In this document: piece by piece, positions 9,667-20,530 of the stretch | How positions within the stretch are numbered: position 1 is the first letter of the stretch | Layout of the letters: each line of letters begins with the position of its first letter | Source of the DNA: Gymnopus androsaceus JB14 | Lineage: Eukaryota; Basidiomycota; Agaricomycetes; Agaricales; Omphalotaceae | Direction of reading: 5' to 3' | Assembly (NCBI GenBank): GCA_009733575.1 | Contig: ML769447.1 | Coordinates: 186,001-250,000 of the forward strand | Length of the DNA: 64,000 nucleotides | The notes under the pieces: generated by a model | What the model was told of the DNA's origin: nothing | Databases searched by the model: none | Seen by the model: only the letters and a program-made list of their open reading frames with translations | Made by a program: the position numbers and the translations under genes

Positions 9667-11971
9667 ATGGATCCCGACTCCCCGGTAAACAATAGCTTTA
9701 CCTTCTTCTCCTGGTCTCCAAATCCGGAACTACGGCTTTTCGAGAAGCAAGAGATCGAACTACGACGGATGGAAGCAGAGATGCATACTTCGTCTTCATC
9801 TCCGCATGACCTGGACCAGCCAGTACCAGTCACTTTGGACCAAGATAACGGAGATGTAGTAGATTGCGATGCAATGTATAACGATCCAGACTACTTTCGC
9901 GTGTACCACGTATATCGGTTCTTTAGAACTATCGAGGGGTTTTTGCAGGTGAGTATGATGATTGATCCAAGATACCTCTCTCAATCTTCAGCAGGGAAGT
10001 CTTGATTTAACTGGAAGACATCAACGAAGGCTAGACGGCCTTATACCACTCTGGTTAAACTTCTTCAAGGAGTTCTTCACGCTCAAGGAATCCGCTCGTG
10101 TTTCGTTAACCAAGGAGAAGATTGAGGGTCAAGCTCAGGAAGTAGTTTCATATGAGGTTGAGCATGATGCTTGGACAGAATTTCGAGTCAAGTGGAAGAT
10201 ACCACGGATTTTCAGTTTTAACCATCTTACTGAACACGCAGGTGTGTTTCGTTCGCATCGCTCGTGTCTTGGCTTGGTTTACTCCATCCTTTCTAGATTA
10301 CATCATTGACCTGGGATTCGGACGCAAAGAATGGAAAGTTCAGAAACTATGTCTCCTTGACCTGCCTAATGAGCTTTTGGACCACATCTCTTATCTTGCA
10401 TCGCTCGATCAATACCGTCCTGGAGCAATCTTCCTTTCCGCTACTTGCAAACGCATGTATTACCTAGGACGACCTCACCTTTTTGAAGTAAATACGTTTG
10501 CTACGTTACTAATTTTTTTGTCACTGATCATCTTCAGAGCCTCTCGCTTAACCTGCAACTCCCTCATGACCGCCGCTTTAAAACTTTGCTAGATGCCGGC
10601 ACCGATCCTACCAAAGACTACGACGCAATCTACAGTGACATCTCGCGCCTCGCGCTGGAAAACTTTTTTGACAAGAGCGCTTTTATTCGATCCCGTCCTG
10701 ACTTGGCAAAACGGACGAAGAAGCTATCGTTCCGGAACTGGTGGCGGATTGAAATGTGCAAACATTATCTACAGTATATCGATAGGGCGGCGTTCACTCA
10801 CATCAGTTCCGCCTTCACCGAGACTCTGCATGCTGTGAATAATCTCCAGATCCTACACGTATCACAGCTCGATTTAACGCCAGATTTCGCTATTTCGCTC
10901 TCCCAGCTACCACTACTGCGCGAGGTTTCATTGGATGAATGCGTACAAACGGAGGACCTAACGCGCGTACTCATGAGCGATCAGTGGGCGAGATGCAACC
11001 AAGTGCACTTTTTAGAATTGAACGCTCATTCTATAGATGAATTTGAGCACTCTTACATGCTTTCTTGGATCATCCTTCTTCTTTTCCCCAATCTCTCCAC
11101 GTTCAACTGCATGAATCCTTCTCATGAATGTTTGGTCCATCCCAGCCTTCCAGATTTCTTCCTTGCGCCAGCATCATTGGAGATGCTCACAAATCTTCGC
11201 TACCTATTCCTTTCTCACTTTCATGACATTTCAACCCTCGCCGATATGATTCGAGTAAATGTCACTACATTCGGCGCAGACTATCGACTTCCTCTTACTC
11301 ATCTCAAAATTCATAGTTGCTGGGCTCAGCCCGACAGCGTCATCATTGACCTGCTAGAAGTGCTACACGCCGCAAGTGCGCCTCTCGAGGTCCTTGTTCT
11401 TGACGGTCTTCAAGACGCCGAACTTGGGTTATTCGAGCACATCGCAGAGTATTTTCCTGACCTACTCGAGTTGACTCTTATTCGAAGGCAAAATTCTCGC
11501 CAGCATGAAGCAAAACAATGCTCGTGGCTCCATCCTTCCTGGGAGTATGCTCCGATCTTTTCTCGATTCAACAGGCTGCGCCATTTTGGCTGGAATTTTT
11601 GTTTCATGGCTCATCACTTACCAACGATGATGCTGGTTTTTGAGAGGCAGGTTGAGCTCAGTCGTACCCCGGGCCTCAGTACCCTAGAGTTGGAGGAGTT
11701 ACTTGCGAATGACGTAGAACTTCGTGAGCTGGAGGATGAAGCGGATTGGGATTGGAATATTCTTTGTGGACATGTTGCAAAGCTATTTGGCGCTTATTGT
11801 CCTACACTGGAGGCGTTTGAGGATATTCCGAAGGATCGTTTCGAAAAGGTTTGTCTTTCTAGACACGAGAGCGACGGGATTAGTTTGTACATCAAGAATC
11901 GATTTCAGCACAGCACACGGTGGAATCCACGCTTGCGTCGGAAGTGGACAAGTAGAGGGGCATCGACATAG
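9667..11971 (+). CDS. F-box-like protein, intact four-exon gene
   Basis: CDS join 9667-9948, 9992-10241, 10297-10487, 10538-11971; all introns are GT-AG (43-55 nt), phases agree and the product is 718 residues. The first 90 residues are acidic and unrecognised. An F-box-like segment sits near residues 190-240 (CLLDLPNELLDHISYLASLD, with CKRMYYLGRPHLFE). The rest is a leucine-rich, irregular repeat-like region (LQILHVSQLDLTPDF, LPLLREVSLDECVQ, LEVLVLDGLQDAELG, LLELTLIRRQ), as in many fungal F-box proteins that present substrates to SCF ubiquitin ligases. Partner and target are unknown. It stands alone among pseudogenes and is not a copy of the other F-box genes in the window. The start is the first ATG in an open exon. 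Confidence 0.75.
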
Positions 11972-12562
11972 GTGGGGTTTGGTGTTTGATATCTCGGTTG
12001 GTAGTAGATGTCAATGAGTACAACAATTCCAACAACTTGGATGCTACAGTAGTACTCGTAGCGCTAGTAATATCGATCCAAGTACATGGATCCAAGTACA
12101 TGTATTCCGCCGCTCTTCACATCAATTTAGCCGGCAGGTTAAGTCTTATAATAATAATACCTCGCAGAAATCAAATATGCTGTCACGGCACATGGAAGAT
12201 ATCACTTTGGAAGAGTTGGTTAGATGGGAGGCCCGAGGATGATCTTGACAATGATTAAGATGAAGAGGAGCAGGAATAAGTAAATTTATTACTACTACTC
12301 GTGTAACATTATTATCATTCTCCTGTGATGCCCTGCGGTCTACCTTCCTCTTTGCGGGTTGAGCTCGCCGCAGAGTCCTCGTGGGACCCCGCCTTATGGC
12401 GGACCCGAGTATCTCTGATACATCATACATCTTGTATCTTGCTGTCATTGGTGACAGGCCATCAACTTTAAATAACTGTAAATAAGGTAGCTGGTATAAA
12501 AGCTCTGTCCTGTGCGCTAATTCTTGCTTAACATTCCCATCATCAATATCATGACAGAACAT
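11972..12562. other. Intergenic, solo-LTR-like sequence possible
   Basis: No gene. A 139-codon frame on the minus strand (12146-12565) has no domain features. TGTAACATTATT at about 12302 and TTGCTTAACA ending near 12534, with a TATA-like GTATAAAAG (about 12495) between them, resemble a solo LTR, but the flanks show no 5-bp duplication. Confidence 0.3.
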
Positions 12563-12837
12563 CATCAGCCAAACCTGTATGATGTGGGTAGTGCTTGAAC
12601 AAGCTGTCTAGAGTTCCCAGCGCTCCAGCGTCCCAGCACTCAGATGGTCCAGCCAATGCAGGAGGGGGCTCCCAGAAGCTCCCAGAGGCCGCAAAATTAC
12701 CTAATTTGGAAATAATGTATGATTTTATATTTCTGACAGCACTGGCAAGCACTGGCCAGCGCTGGGAGCTCTGGGAGTGCTGGGAATTTTAAGTATTGCT
12801 GTGGGAATTAAAATGCAAAATACAGGTTTTGCTGATG
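12563..12837. mobile_element. Foldback-like element A (TIR CATCAGCMAAACCTG)
   Basis: A 275 bp element. It starts CATCAGCCAAACCTGTA and ends TACAGGTTTTGCTGATG, so the ends are 16-17 bp inverted repeats with one mismatch. Inside, both arms are built from variants of CTCCCAG/CTGGGAG with GAGTGCTGGGA and GCGCT words in opposite orientations, so each arm can fold. TGACAG (12734) and AGCTCTGG (12767) lie in the same order as in elements B and C. No coding capacity. A target duplication is not evident. Confidence 0.65.
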
Positions 12838-13010
12838 GTCCTTCCCCAGGCAACAAGTACGTTTAGGCATTCTAGTAATCTTAGTATGCCAACTGTGTTG
12901 ATGTTTTTACTCACGGTAGATCTGAAAGAGGAGACAGCTCTAATTACAGGGTCAGGTAGGATACTAATCTCTTGATAGAGGGCACTTTTTCAATATTTAA
13001 TTGTACTAGT

Positions 13011-15079
13011 ATGCTTGAAATTTCTCACAACTTTGGGATATACGGTGGGAACTTCATTGTTACAAATGATTCATCAAATGTTACTATTCACTGTGAGCTA
13101 CTGTTCCAATTTTGAAGTTGATTTTTAAAAATATGAATTTGACTGTGATACAACTTAGCACATGATCAAGTACAGAAAATCAGAGACTGGCTTCAAGCAC
13201 CAGATTGCTCTACCAATCCTGGTCCAATCTCAACACAGCTGCAAACAAGAAAACTGCAGGAACTGGAAAGTGGATTGTTGAACATCCAAAATACATTGAG
13301 TGGAAGAATGATGGTGGTTTGCTGTGGATTCAAGGCAAAGGTAAATTGAGCTAATTAGTGCATCAAAGATCATTCCAAGTTATTGATGTAATTTTCCAGT
13401 GGGGTCAGGTAAAACCATCATATTGTGAGTGGAATTAGCTTATTCTACAAGAAATAAAAAAGCTTGAAGGTTAAATAACTCCTAGATCACCTATGTGAAA
13501 CCTCAAGCACTGTTTGGTTTCACTACTTTGATTTCCGTGATAACACGGGATAAATCTGGTTACCGAGGATTTCTGTTGAATATGATGCAACAAATGGGTG
13601 AGAATGAGCAAGGAATTCATCCTGCATTGCAAGAATTGTATAACCAGTGCAAGAGAGGTCATCAAATCAGTCAACCTCGCACCTTGCAGTTGGAAAATAC
13701 CCTGAATAGAATCATTGAAGACTCTAGTTCAGGATATATTGTGCTAGATGCCTTGGATGAATGTAACCTGCAGGATAGAGCCAATGTAGTGAAATGGGTG
13801 GCAAACATCTATGACAAAATACAAACTGCTGTTACAAGTCGACATTCACCAGTGGACCAAGTAGCTGGTATTTGGTTAGTAATTGGATTGGACATGGAGA
13901 ATTCCAGAATTGAAGAAGACATTTCCCTGTATCTGGAACATCAAGTGCAGCACTATTTCAAAGGAGAGTTGAAAACCAAGGTATTGAGTACCTTGAAGGC
14001 CAAAGCTCAGGGGCAGTAAGTATTTAAAGTCCTATCATGAATACATCCATGCTTACAGTTGTGATCATTAGATTCCGCTGGGTGGATTGTCAAGTCAGAA
14101 CATTGATTCAATGTCCAAGTGACAAGGCAGTTATTCAGGCATTGCCAATGCTACCACAAGATTTGGAGGAAACATATCTGCAAGCCATACAAAATGCTGA
14201 GAAAAGTAGACATGCAGCAGATGCACATCATCTTCTGATGTGGCTCACATTTGCCTTTGAGCCATTGGATAAAGAACAGGTTTCTGATTTTCTTGCAATT
14301 GACTTGGAAAAGCAGGAACTGTATCCAAGTGATGGCATGTCCCTAAAGGTAGAGCTGCTTATTGATTCCAATCTAGTAACTGTTGACACAAATAATGTTG
14401 TCCAATTGGCACACACCTCTGTGAAGGAGTTTCTTATAAACAAGAAAAATTTGAATCAAACAAGGGGATCATATGAAATCAATGCATGGCTAGCTCATGC
14501 ATCATTAGCTAAAGCATGCATCATATATCTTTTAAAATCACCCAATGCAATGAGTGAAGCCCCCAGAACATATTTCATATCATCCAAGTCTTGGCCAAAA
14601 ACATATGATTATGCAGCAAAATATTGGCAAGCCCACACAAAACAAGTGGAAGAATCAAGTCCAGAGACAGAGCTTGAAAATATAACTAAAGGCTTTCTAA
14701 AAAAGGAAAGTGCACCATTTCAAGCACGGGTAAGAATAAATCATGGATATTCTGGAGGGAAGCCCAACCCACTATATTGGGTGGCTGGTGGTGGTTTGAA
14801 AAGGAGTATGCATGACCTGATTTTGAGTGGTGAATGCAACATAAATACAGAGGGGGGTGAATATGGAAATTCTCTGCAGGTAGCAGCATCCAATGGACAT
14901 GAAGCCATTGTCCAGCTCCTTCTGAACCATGGAGCTGATGTGAGTGCCAAGGGAGGCAAATTTGGAAATGCTCTCTAGGGAGCAGCATCCAATGGACATG
15001 AAGCTATTGTCCAGCTCCTTCTGAACCATGAAGCTGATGTGAATGCCCTGGGAGGCTGTTATGGGAATGCTCTCCAGGG
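13011..15079 (+). pseudogene. NACHT-ankyrin NLR-type gene, disrupted
   Basis: The architecture is that of fungal STAND/NLR proteins. A short 5' segment (MLEISHNFGIYGGNF) leads to IRDWLQAPDCSTN, a linker TAGTGKWIVEHPKYIEWKND, then the Walker A motif VGSGKTIIL split by introns, the Walker B-like IVLDALDEC, the sequence AQGQFRWVDCQV across an intron (about 14018-14072), DLEETYLQAIQNAEKS, and at least two ankyrin repeats (LQVAASNGHEAIVQLLLNHG, ADVSAKGG). Defects: an 11-nt insertion bounded by CCAAT repeats (about 13203-13218), a one-base shift near 13545, a TAG in place of CAG in an ankyrin repeat (14977-14979), and truncation at 15080 by an LTR. Such proteins act in heterokaryon incompatibility or innate immunity as nucleotide-driven switches; this copy should be inactive. 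Confidence 0.75.
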
Positions 15080-15416
15080 TGTTGGAATATCAAAGGTGAA
15101 TACGACGTATCAATCCCTTCAAACGACATGTCGTATTCTCCCTATTTTGAGAGATAGTTTGTGCAAACTACGGCTCAGTTGTATATGCAGGTTGTGCAGC
15201 TCGTTTTACTGTGCAACTACGCATACACAGGTCGATAAAACCTCTTTAGCTACATTAATTAGTGCTCAACACCTATATAAGCTGGGGACCTTGTCTGTAA
15301 GGTCCCCAGATCAGTTATTTTGGAATTATATCGGTTTTCTTCTCTCGTTCAGTCTCTCTTTCTCTCTTTCTCTCTCAATCTCTCTCTCTCTCCAAAGTTC
15401 CTATCATCAACCAACA
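15080..15416 (+). mobile_element. Copia-like LTR (solo or truncated)
   Basis: The NLR coding sequence breaks off exactly at TGTTGGAATATC, a typical start of a fungal Ty1/Copia LTR, and the candidate end is CAACCAACA at 15416. It holds a TATA-like CTATATAAG (about 15273) and just downstream a perfect 11-bp hairpin, CTGGGGACCTT / AAGGTCCCCAG with a GTCTGT loop (15282-15309). A CT-rich run follows (15352-15390). No matching 5-bp flank duplication is visible, so the 3' border or insertion history is uncertain. A short open stretch starting ATGGTTCCACC at about 15518 could be the start of a lost gag. Confidence 0.5.
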
Positions 15417-15781
15417 CAACCTTGATCTTGAATCCACAAACCTGTTAGACATATCTGCCCAGCAGTTTCCATTAGTGCAACTCGTATTATCAGCTATCCA
15501 AATCACTCACCATTAAAATGGTTCCACCTTCCCATTTGACATCACCTAGAGAAGTCAATGCGACATGCTCTAACACTACCATATATGTTTGTGTGACATC
15601 ACTAGTTAGGACTTGTATATAAATCCTACTATATTCTGTACAATAAAAAGGTGGTCCTTTGCCCATTGATCTGTGTGATTGTTCTACTAAGTGCTGTGTG
15701 CACTTACTGCTGCTACTTTCTTGTTAGGAAAATAACTCTAATAGCAATTGTACAGAGAGGAGAGGGGAAGGAAGGAGCTGT
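15417..15781. other. No gene; possible retroelement leader
   Basis: Only a short open stretch from about 15518 and a TATA-like TGTATATAAATCC (about 15614). It separates the LTR from the minus-strand NLR-type fragment. Confidence 0.35.
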
Positions 15782-16805
15782 TCAGAGTGTACAAACCTGG
15801 AGGTACTGGTGGATTTCATTGATGCTAGAGACACATGACACAGCCTCATTCTTGAGATCATTCATCTGTAGCACTCTTTGCAGTTTTTGCACATCATGAA
15901 GCATCTTGTACTTGCTGTAACTCAGTAAGCTGTTTATCACCTGTTGTAAAGCTTTCTGGACAAGAGGTGATGGCTTCAAAGCCTTTTGATCATTGTGAAA
16001 TTCAGCTATCATGCTTTCCATCTTAAGGAGGGCTGCCTTGGCTTTCTCCCATTCATCTTTATACTCAATGATTTCCTTCCAAAAGAACTCAGTCCTTATT
16101 AGAACAATATCCTTGATAAAATAGGCACACCTTGCTTAGCTTGATACCTTTATCTTGGAGATATGGTACGCTCTGTACTGCTTCACTAATCTCCCCCACA
16201 ATGCTCAGGGTCTGGGAAGTGATGGAGAAAAAATCCTCAATCCTTGACTTGAAGTTGATTGAACTTTGAACAGTTTTACTGTACCGTTTCGACCAACTGT
16301 TCAGTCATGCGTCACATCATTGGCCCAAAATGAACAGTTCACACCAAGGTGTCACCGGTCATTTGGGGTTATGAACACCATGACAACCAAGACCAAAAAA
16401 AAAAATCCTCCAAAACCAAGAAAAAATACTTTGAAAAGCTGAAAATTTTCTCAATCTACCTTTAAACAAACTAGGATGAGTTGAAATGAGGCATAATGGA
16501 AAGTATAATGTAATATATGGTAAATATAAGTACAGATAATTGACCTTTGTGAACAGTTCACTGCTCAGTCACAGGTCACTGTGATTTGTGAACACTTAGA
16601 ATTCTGAAGTTAAATCTGAACAGGGCAGGTCATCTGTCACACTCCATGAACACTTGGTCAAAACGGTACAGTAGTGACAGTAGGCACTGAAATACATGAG
16701 AAATAGATCGGAAAGTAGTAGCTGGCGAAGTACCTTTAAACCACGAGCTACACCAAACTGCTGCTCAGTTTCCTTTCCTATAGAATGAGAGCATTTCTTA
16801 TCCAT
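15782..16805 (-). pseudogene. NLR-type N-terminal helical domain fragment
   Basis: Read on the minus strand, MDKKCSHSIGKETEQQFGVA near 16805 is followed, beyond an inserted MITE (16279-16671), by SRIEDFFSITSQTLSIVGEI, EAVQSVPYLQDKG, an intron, then EFFWKEIIEYKDEWEKAKAA, KMESMIAEFHNDQKALK and KMLHDVQKLQRVLQMND. This all-helical pattern resembles the N-terminal signalling region that precedes NACHT domains in agaricomycete NLRs. No NACHT follows on this strand; the sequence ends at about 15782 after INEIHQYLQ. It is head-to-head in reverse to the NACHT-ankyrin pseudogene but on the opposite strand, so the two are not one gene as they stand. Assignment to the NLR class is by resemblance only. 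Confidence 0.45.
16279..16671. mobile_element. MITE with TA duplication, Tc1/mariner-like
   Basis: A 393 bp element flanked by TA (16277-16278 and 16672-16673). The left end CTGTACCGTTTCGACCAACT and the right end AGTTGGTC-type complement (TTGGTCAAAACGGTACAG) form inverted repeats of about 25 bp with two mismatches. Inside, GAACAGTTCAC, TCAC-GGTCA and TGAACAC words recur in both orientations. No coding capacity. It sits between the first exon and the rest of the minus-strand NLR-type fragment. Confidence 0.65.
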
Positions 16806-17439
16806 GGCACGAAAGGATGCAAGTCAGAAGCAGGTTTGTTGCTACGTAGCATTCCCGGGTACATAGGGGCAAGTCGGAACGGAAATAATCACAGTGGCTA
16901 TCAATAATCAGTCATCGTGTACGTCTTTGCTTTCAGCTGAAGCAGCAAGCTTGCTCCTTCATTTCATTGTCCACATTTTTTTTGTTGAAGGAGCGGGAAC
17001 CCCTGCCGCAATGAAGTCGGCATCTTAGAATGTTCAATGAGTGTCAGTTAATAGACAGTCGCGAAGATAGTAGGGGATATGAGGATGGGGATGCGCTCTA
17101 CCACCGGTGAATCCAGTTTATCCGATCCTCCAATGCCAATTGAATCCTCTGAGCTGAATACTTGAAAGGTCGATTTTCCCATACCAATACGACATTCCAT
17201 TATCCCACAATCGCATCAATATCCTGCACCGTACCTATCCTAAATATATGATGAAGCCGTTTTGTTTAGTGACTGGCTCCTAAGGCTGCTCCCTAAATGC
17301 TGGCCGATGAAAACCCATAAAACAAGTTTCCAAACACTGGTAAGTATGTACATTTGGTTTTCTGCTTTTATTTACAACTCCCTTCGGTTAAAATACAGCC
17401 ACAAACAATCCAACTTTCACAATTCATCCCACTTCATTC

Positions 17440-17873
17440 TTAACAATCAAATTTTTGGAAAGACTTGACGCCTCCCCCAAGGCCCGTAAAACAGAAACCA
17501 GTTCCCGAGGCCTCAAATACCTCGATGAATCCAGATGAACAGTCGGAGCTGCTGAACGCGTTGAAGCATTCCGTGGCGCTATCTATAAGGAGGCTTATGA
17601 GTAATCACCAAAGCTCAAAAGGGAGCAGCATACCGGTGAAGAACTGGATACTGTCCCAAGGGCCACCAATCGAAGTACAAAATGCATCGCCGAAGTCAAG
17701 TGTGCCGGAGTTGGCCCCGGTGCAACTATTATCGGAGTATGCAATAGCTTCGGCTTTAGCCTGGACATATCCTGCCATGACGAGCATGGAGACCATGGAT
17801 ACAAATGTGCCAGTACTAGAACGACAGTAAGTCCAAGCAGTAAAACAACAACGAAGCCAACATACAATTTCAT
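17440..17873 (-). CDS. Small secreted six-cysteine protein
   Basis: CDS complement join 17440-17582, 17634-17815, 17866-17873. The 8-nt first exon (ATGAAATT) is followed by a 50-nt intron and the second intron is 51 nt; both are GT-AG. The 110-residue product begins MKFTGTFVSMVSMLVMAG, a signal peptide ending around VQAKA, and the mature part has six cysteines (in SCTG, DAFC, ECF, DCSSG, FCFTG and the final DC) and ends KFDC. It looks like a fungal small secreted protein; effector, hydrophobin-unrelated structural or antimicrobial roles are all possible and none is shown. A TATA box lies 78 bp upstream. Its second copy at 30.6 kb is frameshifted, so this is the only intact one here. The splice of a tiny first exon decides the start; reading without it gives a hydrophobic but unconserved frame. 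Confidence 0.65.
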
Positions 17874-17950
17874 CTTGGTTTTGTTTGCTGAGTACTAGAT
17901 GCAAATGGCTGCTGAGTAGGTTGGCTGTTAGATAAAGTAATGTGGGCCAG

Positions 17951-17958
17951 TATTTATA
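17951..17958 (-). promoter_or_regulatory. TATA box of the secreted-protein gene
   Basis: TATAAATA on the minus strand, 78 bp upstream of the ATG at 17873. The same box within the same context is present in X2 (26750-26757, where the gene itself is missing) and X3 (30548-30555). Confidence 0.55.
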
Positions 17959-20530
17959 CTCCCATCGTATTACTGGTGCTGTCAGGAGTCAGATGTACTA
18001 CCAATTATTGAAGCCAAATGGAAGAGACCCTGCCAAGCAAGGAACCTTTTACCTCAAACGGAGATAGTAGGAATGGCCAATGAATTCTTTCATGTCGATT
18101 CGGAGAAACAGTGACCGTAGAAAGAAGGAAAAGCCACTGAAATTTTTTGCCACAGCCAGACTAACACATTAGCAGCTCGCCAATTTTCCGGCTGGCCCTT
18201 GCCAAGGTTTTATGAGACCCCGGACTCACGCTACGGACGGACGTCGACATGATAGATTATTTCCCCTGGGGCGATCTTTCATCCCCATACAAATACAAAC
18301 AAACGTGCTAGCCCAATGGCCAGAAGAAATTTCCATTTTGGGGACAAAAGATTCAGGACGACAGTCTTTACAACTAAAAATATGTATGAAATTACTAGAA
18401 TAACGCACGATAGGCTCAAAATGTTCTTCCAGCTGCTTAACTCTGTTGTACCTACATTTCAGATGCTCTGCCCACACTTTCTGCAAAAATCGAAATTATG
18501 ACCGACGTTGGCGCGTCGCAGAAGACTGCATAATGACAGAATTATGTCAAGTTGAAGAAGTATTATTGAATGTCAATCATTGATGGACAATTCTCGGAGA
18601 GGGAGATCCGACGGCCTCGAGCGGTCATACTGATTGAGTCTTCATTTAAAAGCAGCGGATTACAAACTTGCAGTGTATTTCCAGAGCGCTTCTGATACCC
18701 CATTAGATTTTCCTCGTAGCCGCGTCGTACAATGATACTAGTAAAACTAGAGAAATTCACAAATCAAGATAAATTTTTAAGAATACACTAATCAGTACTC
18801 CTTCCTTGGAGCTCGGTTCCTCCCTTAGCGATTCCTGAACTTCCCTGTCTCTTACTAGTCACTGGAAGTACTGTATGTATGGGTGGGCAATTTAAAGCGT
18901 TGTCGCACACATACATTCAGCGGGACACTGAGAGCGCTCGGAAGCACTGTTTACGTGTAGATGGAGGAACTTTCTCGATACCTGCTCAAGGCACCTATAT
19001 TTTTCAGTCTAGGAACAGCTGCGAAGATATAAGTATCAGATCCAGCCTCCAATTCGGATCGTCCTGTACAATGATCAAGGTCCGGGCTACTTACTTCAAG
19101 TCTGTACTCAGGTTAGCATCGCTCAGCAAGGATCAGACCAGATAATGATATCCTTCAACTACAACACCGAATATTTGACCCCTAATCTAGCAGTATCTAA
19201 GCCTGAGGAGTCTAGCCGGTTTTACATCGTTTCGTATTGTAAACTAGTATACATTGAGCTAACAGGCTTTCGACATCTGAAATTCCTGAACGCGCCTCGG
19301 CGAACGTCGGTGAACATGCTTACATATTATACATTTTCAGAGATGCTAACATTGAGTCTTAAACGGGATATGTTCGGATTTCAAACCCAGAGCCGGGAAA
19401 CAAGGAAGATAGACACTAACGGAAAGGATGGAGCTGTTATTTACAACTCAGCGTTAGAAATCCTCTAGAGCTGGGGTGTAATTTGAGGGAGATTAGTGCA
19501 AAGCAACTATCGGGGACTTGAAGCAGGATGCAAGGACGTTGGATGGATCGACTTGGACTCAAGATTCGGGGGAGGCTCCTAGAGTGCCGAGTACTAAGGA
19601 TACGATACGCCAAGACACCGCCAAAACTGCATTATGTTTGAACTTTGGAGGGCGTCCCGGTGTAAGCCTCCTCCCCTCCGTCCCGCCGTGTTGACTTCTA
19701 CCTGCATTCCTAATTCGTTTATGAAGCCAAAGATATTTTCACTCGCACTACTAACCGGACCTCCACCTCCTCCCATCGTAGGCGCTGCGGAACCAGATAT
19801 TCCTCCTCATCCTTCTCCTCCTGTAAGAGGGGGTTAGAAGAATGGAGGAAGCAAAGACGAGGTACATAAGAGGTCGGGTTGTAAAAGCAGAAAGAGACTG
19901 GAACGCAAAAAGAAAGCAGAATAAAGAGAGAGAGAAAGAATGTTACACAAATGCCATGCGGCATGCTGCACGCAATGCGCAACGCGAGCACAATGAATAA
20001 AATGAAAGAATATGAGAAAAAAAAACAAAGTGGATGGAGGTAACCAACGTAAACGTACCTCGGAACAGTAAACACGCCACTAGCTGGTACATAGACCACT
20101 GTCAACTTCTCAGGTTAGCAGAGGAAATGGGGGAAAACGTGCTTGCCCCACCTGTACTTTCGGAGTTGAAGGAATGGATGTAGGGCAGCGTAGGAAGTAA
20201 AGAAACAAGCCAGTAGGTCTGAAGACACGAGTCGGCCAAGATTCAAATGAGAGAGCGGAGATTTCGAGCAGCAAGAGCAAGCGCCTATAAGCAGCGCGTG
20301 CTGAAGTCTAGTGCCTAAAGCTCGCTCTCTTCAGGGCCATTCCAGCTCCCTTGCAGAATTTTTCGCACTCGACACACACGGGATATCTCATGCCGCAATG
20401 CGCGCCCAACAAGATCGTGATTCATGACACAGACACAGACTCGGACCTTGTGAAAGAGACAGCACTGGAGGTTTACCGTTTACGGCCATCATGAAATGAC
20501 TCGGATGCGTAGGTGCGTAGATAGCGTTGA

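Larger units (their letters stand above)
17035..20530 (-). repeat. Repeat segment X, inverted copy (X1)
   Basis: Read in reverse, this matches 28030-31405 (X3) over nearly its whole length and 24330-26817 (X2) over its first two thirds, with point changes and small indels. It contains the secreted-protein gene at the 17.4-17.9 kb end. The rest (about 17960-20530) has no gene I can defend. One frame reading MGGGGGPVSSASENIFGFIN on the minus strand (19594-19776) is kept open in X1 and X3 but has a stop in X2, and could be an exon. Copies differ by roughly several percent by eye, so this is not an assembly artefact. Confidence 0.75.

Noticed and set aside
12302..12534. Solo LTR (TGTAACA...TTAACA)
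   Set aside because: Flanks do not share a 5-bp duplication and ends were picked by eye, so not listed as a mobile element.
12146..12565. 139-codon minus-strand open frame
   Set aside because: No domain, overlaps LTR-like DNA with TATA-like signals; composition does not look coding.
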